From NCBI GenBank assembly GCA_017165825.1, contig CM029384.1, forward strand, positions 6,888,414 to 6,952,413: a stretch of DNA of 64,000 nt. The letters are read 5' to 3'. This document shows positions 35,934 through 48,900 of the stretch, piece by piece. The DNA is from Hepsetus odoe. Lineage: Eukaryota > Chordata > Actinopteri > Characiformes > Hepsetidae. The position numbers were made by a program, and so were the translations under genes. The notes under the pieces were generated by a model. The model worked only from the letters and a program-made list of their open reading frames with translations. It had not been told where the DNA came from and searched no databases. Positions within the stretch are counted from its first letter, which is position 1, and each line of letters begins with the position of its first letter.

Positions 35934-38900
35934 ATGGATGGGAAGAGGAGGAATGGAGGGCCCATGTTGGGTGGAGCCTCTCAGGCTAAAAGGGGCAAAA
36001 TGGGTGGAGAATGGGAGGATGGCCCTTCCCAGTTTGAAGAAGAGCTCGCCTTGTTTGATGAAATGGAGATGGAGGCAGACTCAGAGGAGGGACAAGCAGG
36101 TCATGATGTAATACCAGTGGGTAAGTGGCAGAAACTTCAGAACAAATCAAAGGAAAAAAAATCAGCTTTTTAGATAATTTGCACATGTCATTCTAGATAA
36201 GAGCATCATCTAAATGCTGTAAATGTGAATCCTTTGATAGGTGACTTGCTCCCGACTGATCTAAATCCTCGCTGGCGACGTCCTACTGCAGCCCCTCTTG
36301 ATCCCAGCAAAGACACGCTCATCTTCCAGCAGATAGACCTGGACTATTACCTAGGTAAAGTTCTTACATAAGTGAGAATTCAGCTACTAGATCACTACCA
36401 CCCCACCCCTTGTGCTGCTGTTTCTGAAGTGTGTGTACTGCATGTAGGCCCCGCAGTGGCTGGTATGCCGGGACAGGTTGAGGGCAAGGTTCCAGTGGTG
36501 CGGATGTTTGGAGTGACTGATAGCGGGAACAGTGTCTGCTGTCACGTACATGGCTTTGCACCTTACTTCTATGTCCCTGCTCCAGCTGGTGAGTGACAGC
36601 CACCATATCTCACTCGTGGTGTTTAAAGATTTCTTGAACGGCTATCAGATCATTTGAGCTTGTCCGGTTATTTATTTATTTATTTATTTTTGAGTAGGAC
36701 ATATTAAGAAATGCACTGGTTGATTTTCTCACTCTGTCAGGTTTTACTAGATCTGACCTGGCCGAATTTCAGAAAGAGTTGAATTCAACTGTGTTGAAGG
36801 ACATGCGCTCAAACAAAGACAACATATCAGTGACTGTTTTGGCTGTGGACATCACCCAGAAAGAAAGTGAGTCTTTTGTCAGATGTGTGTGAGTAATGTG
36901 CACATGTGTGAAAGAGAATACGTGTGTACGTTTGTGTTTACAACATCTTCAACTAAGTTCCTTTCTTTTTTTTTGTTAATGAGGTATGTACGGTTACCAC
37001 GGAAAACGTCCTTTAGACTTCTTGCAGATCACCATGGCGATGCCGCGTCTAGTTGCCCCAGCAAAGCGCTTACTGGAACAGGGCTTTAAGTTTGCAAGCT
37101 TCCCCCTACAGAGCTACTCTGCCTATGAAGCCAACATTGATTTTGAGATCAGGTATGTATGTATATGGTACCTGATATTTTATTTATTTTTTTTATGTTG
37201 TTCATTGTGAACAGTTCATATTAATGAGGAAGAATCTTTTATAGTTCCTGAATCAAACTACTTATAAAGACTGCATTTCTGCTGAATTAAAATAAATCTT
37301 GAGTAACTGAAAACAAGACAATGTTTCATAGGTGTGTGTGTTTGTTTGGGGAACAGGTTCATGGTAGACAGTGATGTGGTGGGTTGCTGCTGGATTGAGC
37401 TTCCAAAAGGGAAATACAGACTGAGAGAGGAAAGAAACGCCAAAGAGACAGACTCGCAGGACCCAGGCAAGGTAATGACTTTCTTGGCTCATAATAGTGA
37501 AATATTGTGCCTTGTATCAGAATCAAATGTTTAGCAGAAAAGTAACATGGGATCTTAATAATAAAAACGCTGGCTATGTTCTATTTAACTTGTGTCTTCT
37601 CTCTTGGTTAGGTTTCTCTGTGTCAGTATGAGGTGGATGTGGCATGGACAGAGTTGATCAGTCATCCAGCAGAGGGAGATTGGCAGAGAATTGCTCCACT
37701 CCGGGTCCTCAGTTTTGATATTGAGTGTGCTGGCAGGAAAGGTAGGGGTGTGTGTGTGTGTGTGTGATTCTAAAATCCTTACGCAGAATTGTAGAACTTT
37801 TCTTAAATACACAAACAGTGCCATAGTGCATGGTAATAAATGTTGAATTTCAGGTTTATATGTTTTTTATGCTTGATTTGTTTGCGTTTACGGTCATTTA
37901 TTTTATACAATTTTTTTTTTCGTTTGCAGGTGTGTTTCCAGAAGCTGAGGTGGATCCGGTGATTCAGATTGCCTCAATGGTGCAACGGCAGGGAGAGAAG
38001 GAGCCGTTCATTCGCACTGTTTTTACCTTACAGAGCTGTGCTAGTATCGTGGGCTCCCAGATCCTCTGCTTCACTCAGGAAAAACAGCTACTGCGTGTAA
38101 AACATCGTTTCATAATGCATTTACACATGCTGATGCTCTTTGTTTTGACACACACGGTTACTGATGTCAGTCATTATGAGCAATTCTTGTCAGCTTGTCT
38201 GTGCTTTCTATGATCTTTTAATGCTGATTGATGATTTTTTTTTTTTTTTTTTTCTCCTCCTCTCCTCTCCTCTCAGAGCTGGGCAGAGTTTGTAAGGACA
38301 GTAGATCCTGATATCATCACAGGCTACAATATTCAGAACTTTGACCTGCCATATCTACTCAATAGAGCTGCTGCTCTAAAGGTTTGTTTAATCGTTTATA
38401 CTGCACAAATTTAGTAACAGATTCTTTGCTCATCTTCTATTTTGCCTAAATTAAAGTGCTTGGAAACATTCCAAGCTATATTAAAACGTCCTGTAATTTG
38501 CGAGGCATGTGTGTTGGTTTATAGGAGAATTTGTTCCCCTACTTGGGTCGAGTGAGGGGCATTAAGTCCGTTCTGAAGGACTCCAGCTTCCAGAGCAAAC
38601 AGATGGGTCGCCGAGAAAACAAAACTGTCAACATGGAGGGAAGAGTGCAGTTTGACCTTTTGCAGGTAAAACCACATTCATGCTCTTTCTTATATTCAGT
38701 CTGTGGTCTATTAGTGTGCAAAGCACACACACACGAACACACACACAACCTGTGAGCTGTAATGTGTAACGCTTTCTGTTGTAGGTATTGTTGAGGGACT
38801 ACAAACTGCGCTCATACACCCTGAATGCCGTCAGTTTCCACTTCCTACAGGAGCAGAAGGAGGATGTTCAGCACTCCATTATCACTGACCTACAGGTACA

Positions 38901-41900
38901 GTTTTTCGAGCCAGTCAGAGCTGAGGGTGCTGTAGTGAGAATGTGAAGGAGCTGCTTGACTCATAGGGGCTGACTTACTTTTGGAAGCCTCTAGGTCAGT
39001 GGCTTTGCTATAGAATACAACACCAGCCCAAATTCTCAATATTTTATACAGACTAATTAGGTGCTTTGATGATCTGGGTCAAATGTGTTCAGATGAGGCT
39101 GGGAGTGAACTTATCATGAAGTTAGATGTCCGTAATTGGATGGAGAAATGCATCTTCTCATCGCCCAAGATGCCATTTAAAATTTACCTTTACGGCATTT
39201 AGCAGATGCTCTTATCCAGATCTTTTCCTGATTAGGAGGAACAGTCCCCTGGAGCAAGCTCAGGGTTTTGCTCAGGAATCCAGTGGCAGTAGTGCTGGAG
39301 GTTGGATTCGAACCTGCGACCGCTTGTTCCATTGTCGAGTATCCATCCACTAGACCACCACCCTTGACGAGGGGTGATGATACTTTTTTACCAGTGTTAA
39401 AGAGAACAGCATAAACAGTGACACACAAGCAAATTAAACTGAGAGAGTAATAACTCTGAGTGGTTTCACCATAGAATGATAATTGAGGTAGATCGTTTTA
39501 GTGCAAACTGGTGCTTGTAGACACTTGAATCATACAGTGGTGCTTCTACACTATTGGATTCAGCATGTAAGCAGCCTCTCTTTCTGTAGAATGGGAACGA
39601 GCAGACGAGGCGCCGTTTGGCCGTTTACTGCCTGAAGGATGCCTACTTGCCCCTTCGCTTGCTGCAGAAGTTGATGTGTGTGATTAACTACATGGAAATG
39701 GCCAGAGTGACTGGTGTGCCTCTGACCTACCTGCTGTCCCGTGGCCAGCAGATTAAAGTGGTGTCCCAGCTACTACGACAGGTATGTATCCTCATCCTCA
39801 TCCTCATCCTCATACACAAGCAGCTCAGCCTTTTTAGCTAGCTTGAGTACATGCGTGCTATTGTTTGGCAGATTGATTGTGGTGTTTATGGTTATAAACG
39901 TTTGTTTTAGGCTATGAAACACAAATTGGTTATGCCAGTAGTAAAAACTGAAGCAGGGGAAGACTACACTGGAGCTACTGTTATTGAGCCAGAGAAGGGG
40001 TGAGTTTGTGACCTTAAATTTGACCATCTTTAAATGGTTAAAAAATGCTTTAAACAATATTTACTATTTTGAATTCAGACTAAGAAAAAAATCATATTAA
40101 TATTCCTGTAGTTTTATTTCCTTATGTCTAGTGATGTTTTAAATAATTGTTTTATATGCAGATATTACAGTGTTCCCATAGCAACTCTGGATTTCTCCTC
40201 ACTGTATCCATCAATTATGATGGCTCATAATCTGTGTTACACTACTTTGCTGCAGAAAGGACAGGTGGAAAAACTGGGGTGAGTGTGATTTTGTTCATAA
40301 CCCATTCTCCATCTTGTATTTGTGCTGATTTTCTCTTTATTAACTTATGCTTTGGTATGTCCTGCATTGGCAAACATATTTCTAGTTGTTTATTGATGGA
40401 TGGTTCCATTTGTCTAGTCTTTCTTCAGAGGATTTCATAAAAACTCCGACAGGAGATCAATTTGTAAAAAGCTCATTGAGGAAAGGTCTTCTGCCTGAGA
40501 TCCTAGAGAACTTGCTGAGCGCCAGGAAGAGGTGAGAGAAGCTGAACACGTGCTTAGTCCGAATTATCCACGAAGAGAAACAGGATGGGCATAAAGTGTC
40601 AGAATTAACAGAGCGCATTTATTCCAAGCAGTCACTCCAGAATGTTCCATGTCTTTGTACTCGTTTTCTGTGATTTTGAATGAAGAAACATTTGTGTGAA
40701 CTGTGTAATTAGGGCGAAGGCGGAGTTGAAGAAGGAGACCGACCCTTTTAAAAAGCAGGTGCTAGATGGAAGGCAACTAGCTCTGAAGATCAGTGCAAAC
40801 TCTGTGTATGGTTTCACCGGGGCGCAGGTGGGCAAACTGCCCTGTCTGGAAATCTCACAGGTCAGTCTGAAGCCTCAAACTATATTCAATTCAATTTATT
40901 CTTGTATAGTGCATTTCACAACAGAGTTGCCCCAAGGCACTTTACATAGAAGATGGTAGACCGGTTATGGTACTAGAAGTTAAAGCCAGCCGACTACAGA
41001 GGAGAGGAACCAAAAACTCCACTGCGTGGAGAAAAAAACCTCTGCGGGTCCAAGGTCGACTGGCTACCCAACCCCCTTGGGTATACTAGCAGTAGAAAGT
41101 TAGTTCGGGTTTAACCCCAGGATCAGCACAGAGCACAAACTATATCATATACGAGGGTTGGGTGTTTAAACCTTTTACAGTAATAGAACCTGGAGAATAT
41201 TTTATTAAATATTTTATTATTCTCTTATCTTCATGTCCTAGTCAATGAAATTCAACATCTGCATTCACAAAATTCACTTTGTATTGTGTATACAGGTTTC
41301 ACACTTTTTTTTTTTAAGATTCTTCTTGTTGAATCTTCTACCTTCTTGTTAAAAGTTGTTCGTTTCCGCCATCCAGCTGAAAAATGCCTTAATTTACAGC
41401 GAAATACCTGCTAATCAATGATGTATTTAGAGCAGTAGAAGTGTCTGTTATTGCTTCAGGGTACATAAACAGTGATTTCACCATATTTTCACTGAGATGG
41501 CAATACTAAAATGAAATAGTTAACGTGACCTGATTTAACTGTGTTTGTGTGTGTGTAGAGCGTCACAGGTTTTGGCAGGCAGATGATTGAACAGACAAAG
41601 CAGCTCGTGGAATCCAAGTACACCATTGCTAATGGCTTTCAGGCGGATGCCAAGGTAAGTCACCCATGCGGTAGTCACTGGTAAGGCAGAAACTTGTCTA
41701 TGGACAAGCAAGTTTTTCTTTTTGAGTGTCAACTTTCCATTAAACATGAACTAAACATTTAAACAATCATGCTGGTTTTGTCTGTGCTTAGGTCATTTAT
41801 GGAGACACAGACTCTGTTATGGTGAAACTGGGTGTGGACACAGTGCAACAAGCAATGACTCTGGGAAAGGAGGCAGCTGAGTGGGTGTCTTCTCACTTTA

Positions 41901-44053
41901 TTCAACCAATCAAGCTGGAGTTTGAGAAGGTAAAAGTATATAAGGACAATAAGGAGAATAATGGCCTCCAGAAATAAATAAATAAATGCAAGTTTGTGTA
42001 AATATTCATTCATGTACTTATTACAATTCCTTTCAGGTGTACTACCCATACCTGCTCATCAATAAAAAGAGATATGCAGGCCTTTATTTCTCCACCAGTG
42101 CAGAGAATCATGATAAAATGGATTGTAAGGGGATAGAAACTGTTAGGCGTGACAATTGCCCCCTAGTGGCCAACCTGATCAACACATGCCTCCAGAAGAT
42201 CCTCATAGACAGGTACACACCCATAAACACCTCAGAGCCTGTTAAGAATATTCCAGTGATGCACACCAACCATACAGTAAGGTTTGATTTCATGGAAATC
42301 AATGTGTGTGCTGTAGAGACCCAGACGGGGCTGTCGGTCACGCAAAGGAAGTGATCTCAGACCTCTTGTGCAACCGGATTGACATCAGTCAGCTGGTGAT
42401 CACCAAGGAGCTAACACGCACAGCGCAGGAGTACGCTGGCAAACAAGCCCATGTCGAACTCGCAGAGAGGTGCGAAAGTTGGCATACATGCATTTATGAT
42501 TTTTTTTCCAGAGGCTTTAAATGTTTTATTTCTGCGTTTCTCATTTGTAGGTATATAGGAAACCGTGACCTCGAACTAATGTTTGTTTTTGTAGGATGCG
42601 CAAGAGAGATGCAGGCAGTGCTCCCAACCTTGGAGATCGAGTTCCGTACGTTATCATCAAGGCAACCAAAGGAGTGGCAGCGTACATGAAGTCAGAGGTC
42701 TGTCTATAAGCTGCACCTAATTGTTGGTGGTGAAAAAGAAACCACCATTTTTATTCCAGTTACTATTGTTTCAGCAAAACATTTTTGCTTGTGCTGCTGT
42801 TCTAAAAGGCCAAAATATTGCTTTATGCATGTTCAGGACCCTATTTATGTGCTGGAGAACAACATTCCTATCGACACTCAGTACTACCTGGAGCAGCAGC
42901 TGTCTAAACCGCTACTGCGCATCTTTGAGCCCATACTGGGAGAGTCTAAGGCTGAGAGCGTACTACTCAGTGAGTTTGTGTCTGCAGCACCTAGGTTGTC
43001 CTGTCTGGTCTTTCTACAACACTGATTTCATTACTTTTGCTCTTATTTAGAAACGTTCATATTACTTTTAGATGTTTTATCACTTGTGTAATCACTTTAT
43101 GCTTGATTTAAATTTTGGGCTAGAATGTGAAAATGAGTGTTTCTAGAATTAGGTAGCATATGGCAGGTTGGCTTTTGAAACACATGTTAGAGAGTGCAGT
43201 CACAGCGATGAAATATTGATGAGATCGGTCATTGGGGGGAAAAACCTCTTGGTGTCTGTGTTTCAGAGGGAGATCACACACGCTGTAAAACTGTTCTCAC
43301 CTCTAAGGTGGGGGGCCTCATGGCGTTCGCCCAGAAACGCAGCACGTGCATAGGCTGCAGAGCTGTTCTGAAAACAGATGGTATGTTTGAGTGGAGCTCT
43401 ATTTATAATATTCTTAAAATTGATTATTTTAGAATTAAGTGACGGTTGGAATGGATTCTCCCTCTTTTCCTGTAGCTGCTGTTTGTGATTTTTGCAAGAA
43501 GAAGGAATCCGAGCTCTATCAAAAAGAGGTAGGTGTTGAATCAGCCTCGTAGCAAAATCCTTTAATTTATGGGTTGTAATTTCAGTCGCGCAGGGATACA
43601 TCATTGCATACTACAGCTGAAATAAACATTTAAGAGCTTAAGAACTCAGTTATGTTGGAGGAGAAAACACGAAGTTGAGCACAGAACTGCTGGAATGGCC
43701 TAATGTAAGTATTGGTGTATGAATATTCAAAAGATATTAATAATACGTTTTTTTGTGTTTGTCTGTCAGATTGCTCACCTGTCAGCTCTGGAAGAGAAAT
43801 TCTCTCGCTTGTGGACTCAGTGTCAACGCTGCCAAGGTTCCCTGCACGAAGATGTGTTGTGTACCAGGTGTGTTTGTGTGTATGCATTTTAATGCTGAAC
43901 GACAGTATGGATTCTTAAACATCGAAAAGAATCTCACATATTTGTTCATTCCTCCCTCTGCGTAGCCGAGACTGCCCCATTTTCTACATGAGGAAGAAGG
44001 TTCAGAAAGACCTTGGTGATCAAGAGAAGCTTGTGTCACGTTTTGGCTGGTGA
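35934..44053 (+). CDS. pold1: DNA polymerase delta catalytic subunit
   Basis: 26 coding exons: 35934-36120, 36241-36354, 36448-36588, 36741-36866, 36984-37152, 37357-37471, 37612-37741, 37930-38096, 38277-38381, 38525-38665, 38785-38895, 39590-39781, 39911-39999, 40162-40278, 40418-40531, 40713-40860, 41559-41654, 41792-41929, 42037-42212, 42317-42469, 42595-42697, 42837-42969, 43267-43380, 43476-43528, 43770-43867, 43966-44053. Phases close to 1105 aa (human 1107). This family-B polymerase carries out replicative and repair synthesis with proofreading in the nucleus. The exonuclease keeps FDIEC (Asp320, Glu322), GYNIQNFDLPYL and YCLKDAYLP. Polymerase motifs are DFSSLYPS (Asp606), NSVYGFTG and YGDTDS (Asp759, Asp761). 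CysA (CIGC...CDFC) and the 4Fe-4S CysB (CQRC...C...C) close the protein. N-terminal KRR and KRGK stretches suit nuclear import. All catalytic residues checked are intact. Confidence 0.98.
36193..36225 (+). repeat. SINE (type B) tail next to the pold1 exon 3 acceptor
   Basis: TAGATAAGAGCATCATCTAA then ATGCTGTAAATGTGAA matches the 3' tail of type-B SINEs. It ends about 15 bases before exon 3 of pold1. Confidence 0.7.
39183..39362 (-). repeat. tRNA-derived SINE (type B) in pold1 intron
   Basis: Reverse copy, from the tail complement GGCATTTAGCAGATGCTCTT to the head complement CCACTAGACCACCACC. Confidence 0.86.
40885..41110. repeat. Interspersed fish repeat in pold1 intron
   Basis: Begins TATTCAATTCAATTTATTCT, includes GCCCCAAGGCACTTTACATA and AGGAACCAAAAACTCC, then GAGAAAAAAACCTCTGCGGG. 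This pattern recurs widely in fish genomes; a short related piece is at about 59925-60005. Class not assigned. Confidence 0.65.
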
Positions 44054-45996
44054 GGAGAACACGGGCATTCTTTAGTTTTTCACTCTAACCCATTCTGAGA
44101 AGTGAGTTTTGTAACTTTTGCCTTTTCTACAGTTCAAATAAATATTTTTTTCATAAAATGCAGACTTTAGGCTCTTTTTGGACTTTCAGTTATTAATAAT
44201 TACTAACTGTGACCATAAGAATTAGCTATGGTTGTTAATTTTTTAGTGTTTTAAATTTCTCGGCTGGTTCTCCTAAGGCACAACTAACTTGTATTCACTA
44301 GTGGGCTTACTAACTGCAGCCCATTTGTTGCACAATTTAGAGGACCAGTGTCCAGCAGAGTTAGGTGATTTCTATCCTCAAGCACACCTGCTTCACACTT
44401 ATGGCCTGGTGATGTGAGCATGTTGAGTAGGGGAACCACCAAACTGAGTCAGACACCCCTGTTCTATGGGGTCTGCATTAGTGTTAAATCATATAATAAA
44501 TATTTAGACTTCAGTAGCCTTGTTCTGATGTGAGGGGCTAAAGCATGAAGAGTCAGTGTCTAACACATTTGATTCTGAATCAACTTATCACCAGGTTAAG
44601 TAGATGTGTGAGCAGCAACTATTACTGAACGAGTGATAGTTTCTTAAAGGTTTTTACAAAGATTTACATCAGAACATAACCGAAGCCACTAGCCACAGAT
44701 GTTGCCCAGTCACTTTGGAAATCGGATCAGCCCAACTTGTTCATTTTGCTGAATCATTTTGAATACTTCAGTGTGAGCATATCTATTGAAGTCTAACTCC
44801 AATAGCAGAGTTTCATTAGTTATCACAAATGCATGAATAAAAATGAGCTCTATAGTCTGTTAGCACAGGTCAAAGTGTATCAGCAATCATTGTGTAATGA
44901 GCAGTAACGGTCTAATGCAGTGTTGCAACTACCATTTCAGCAAGAAAAACGCAACGCTTCTACATGCATTCAGCAAAAAGATGGTTCGTCACATTAGCCA
45001 AAATTTTTTATTCACAAAAAACTACTAAACACTCATCGCTATGACAAAAGGAATGTATCAGAGTGGTTGTTAGGCCACATTATGGGCCTGTTCCATGTTC
45101 TGTTGCATTCTTCCCTTATTTATACACTTGGGTTGGTGAATGCAACCTGATCTTTCTGGGCCTTGTCATTATCCACTTTGAGGGATAACGCTATCAGAAA
45201 AAGTAAGATTAGGCCAGGAACAGAGGAAATGGATGGTGTTGAGTATAGCCTTCCCAGGGGTCTTCTGAGGGGCTTATTAGACAGGCGTTCAGAACCCATT
45301 GAGCATCTACCCTCACTAAAGCAGAGCAGACTGTGAGAGTAGCTGGGATTGGCTTGGTTCTACATTTAAACCCTTGGAATTCTTCCTGCACAAGACATTA
45401 GGTCTCCTCTGAAAGATGTTTTCATGCTGGTTACAGGCAGGAAGCTCAGTTGAAGTGACTAGAGCTTATCTGTGAACAAGAACACTTCTAACTGGCTTTT
45501 ATGTACATAATTGGGCAAGGGAAACCAGCTTAGTCTAGCTTTCCATAGGTGACCTGGAGTTTCAAAAAGGAGGCTTTTAAAAGCAAAAATAAAATCTGGT
45601 GCTACAAAAGGTCAGCATTTCAGAAAGTGGTGCCTGTAAGAGAATGCAAAGCAGGATAAAATCCAAATGATCCAAGTGAGGTATTTTAAGTCCTGATCAG
45701 GAACCTCAGTTGGCATGTGTTCCCTTATAGCAAAACTGCATCCACAAAATAAAAGCAGTGCTGGATTTACTTCGTTAGTAAAGCTAGGTCTGTGGCACTG
45801 AAGTTGTTGAAGTTCCTGGTTTGGGGACTCTTAACAATTCACTTTCACTATGATCTCATTGCACTAGCAAGTGAGCTTTCCTTTAGTGAAAGTGGAGGAA
45901 GGGAGGGCAGGATGCTACAGCAGAATGTGTGTGTGTGTGTGTGCATGCGCACAGTGCTATTCCAGGAATGTAGTGCAAGAATGGGTGTAAGTATTG
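44054..45996. other. Intergenic: pold1 3' end and Ras 3' UTR (convergent genes)
   Basis: pold1 and the Ras gene end towards each other. I see no other coding sequence. Bases 44330-44470 resemble the common fish repeat built on ACACACCTG-type palindromic sequence. A possible Ras polyadenylation signal (minus-strand AATAAA) is at 45007-45012, which would give a 3' UTR of about 1 kb. Confidence 0.55.
44137..44142 (+). terminator. Candidate polyadenylation signal of pold1
   Basis: AATAAA 84 bases after the pold1 stop codon, followed by a T-rich stretch. Confidence 0.65.
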
Positions 45997-48900
45997 CTAT
46001 AAGAGTATGCAACGTCTCTGTGTGTGTTTCTTGCTCTTTTTGTTGCTGCGGTTTGTTTCCTTATATCTTCTGATCTCTCGCACCAGAGAATAAAATGCCT
46101 CCTCTACCCCCTATAAATGGAGAAAAAAAAAATTCTTCATTTTACAAGTTTTTTTTTTTTTTTTTTTTAATAAATATTCACACATGAACTAGGTAGAAGT
46201 GTACAGGGTAATCTTAACTCCAACTGATCATATAAGTGAGTTTCCTACTATTACTTCTTTGGTGATGTTGGTCATTTGCAAGGTTGTCAATCTCAGAGTA
46301 CTTTTAATCACACCCTCTAAAACTGAAGCTGACACCCATTTCCCCCCCCCCCCATTAAAATCATAAGCAAATGCAGTTGTAAATAAATCTTCAGTAACTT
46401 TTGATTTTCTTTGCTGTACTCCTACTATATACTTCCTACAGAACAAGAAATGCTTGTTGCTGTAATTAGTCTCCCTCACTGTTAAATAAGCATCTGATTT
46501 AACAATCTGCACGGTGAGAAAGGGGCAAATGTAAGATACTTTAAATAAGTCACATTCAGCAGAACAGAATGATTGATTAGATTTTCTTTTTACACAGGAA
46601 ACATTCTGGTGTCTAATTCCTCAAGTGACTAATCTTATTACGGCAAGTCTGATGAAACGAAATGTGTGAATTATTCCTGCTAACTGATCAGAGTTTATGG
46701 GGAAACTATTAGACTACATTTCCTTTATTATTATACTGCAGTAAAACTTTAAGATTGTGGAAAGAATTGAAATCGTGAAAATAATGAACAATTACCAACG
46801 TGTAAAAAAACTAATAGAGGGCTATTCTAAATGAATGAAAACAGGATCATTTCTAGCAAAACTAAGATGTTTTCTCTCTACATGCATCTCAGCATGGTTT
46901 TGTTTAAAACCAAATGAAGTTTTTTAAATCACTCTACAATGCACAAGTTCGTATCTGTGGTGTCCACTCACCTGTCGTGTTTTGGCGGATGTCTCGACAA
47001 ATGGGATGCCATATCCACGAGCAAGCTCTTGTGCCTGACGTGTCTCCACTACACGAGAGCTCAGATCACTCTTATTCCCCACCAATACCATTGGGACATT
47101 GTCACTGTCCTTCACCCGGTTTATCTGCTCCCTAAACATTCATGATAATGCAATTGTTTTATATAGATAAACACTGAGTCTTCAAAGTGAAACATCAAGT
47201 CAGTAAATTAAATCCTGAAAGTGGAAATTACTCTTTTCATGTCAACTTATTGTGCAAGCCTTCTGTGGAAAAAAGTGTTGCTACACTGTGCGCAATGTAG
47301 ATATTATTATTAAAATGAACCTTTAACTGGGAACACTAAAGAGGTGAATCATACAAGGGCTGGACCTCAGTAATGCCGTTTTACTTGAAAGGAGCTGGCT
47401 TAATTTGTTTCCCCAAATGTTTCTTTTGTTCAAAGTTGGCAGATTTCAGAGATGTTTTTTCTTCCTTTTACCATCAAATAGTTTTAATAGTAAGGGTACC
47501 TATAAAGATGCACGTCCTCAAAAGACTTAATGTTATTGATGGCAAAAACACAGAGGAAGCCCTCGCCAGTCCTCATGTACTGGTCCCTCATGGCACTATA
47601 CTCCTCTTGACCTGCAGTGTCCAGGATGTCTAGAAGACATGTCTCCCCATCAATAACCACCTGCTTCCTGTAGGAATCCTAAATGGAACAGAGGATAAAT
47701 GATCAATGACGGCACTTGTTTTGGAAAACAAGGAGTAGTGTGCAGCGTACTGCTGCTTGAAAACATAAGGAACGGCCCATATAGCATGAAATACATCATA
47801 AAGCCATTTTTAATTACAAAGGTAGCATTTTGCAAGCAAAGTACAAGCAAGCTGTTTGCTGAATAAGCAGAGTCAGGATTGCACCAGCATAGGAATTTGA
47901 ATTGTGGCCAAAAACCAACATTTTTAATCTTTTCTGACCATTAAAATATTTTCACATTTTAGAGAGATCACTGTGATACATTCTGGCAAACTCCAAAAGT
48001 TGCTTTCTGTCAGACATGCCATTTCAGTAGCAGTTCTTACTGGACACTTGTATTCGGTATGCCCATAATTGTCCATCATTTCCTTAGAATTCTTTTTGGT
48101 GGGGGATTCCCAACACTGGTTATGAATCCTGAAATAAGTTACCCCTGCTGTCTGGTCTTCATTAACATACCTTTACAGTGGGATAATGAAACTTTCTTTG
48201 AATGAATTCATTTCATTTATTTTAAAAGAGAAATATGATACAACGACATACCACAGTATCATTAGAAACCCAGAGGAAATAAATATAATTTTAAGGAGCT
48301 GGAACAGGCACTGTGCATACCAGGTTTTTCTGAGTGGGTGAACACGTTAAAATGGACAAAGTGCACCAGTGAAACGCTATAAAAACAATGAAAAGACGCA
48401 AGGATAGAAGAAATTAAGATTGGATAACATAACGGGCACTCACACCTACACTATGTTACAACCATTGGCAGTTTAGGTAAATAGCATTGCTGTAACATTT
48501 GTAATAGCAGCTGTCAAACAGTAGGATATATTAGGCAGCAAATGAAAAAGCAGTTCTTGCTGATTGCTGATGTGTTGGAACAGGAAAAACATGCAAATAT
48601 CCAAATTTCCCCAGATATTAATCTCATCAAGCATCTGTATACAAAACTGAAGTCTAGTATAATCCAAAGGTGTCTGACCTTTCACCTTACTGGACCCAAT
48701 GGCTGCTAATATTTCGTGTCAGATAACAAGAGCACACCTTCTGAAGTCTTTTAGATCAGAGCTGTTTTGGTGCCATGATTGGAACTTACACAATACACAA
48801 CAATAAAAATACATAACATACTATACAACAGCTCATGAGCTGTTCCTCTCAAAGTATCTTCAATTACTCCACTTCATGTTGACACACCTGAATGCTGGAG

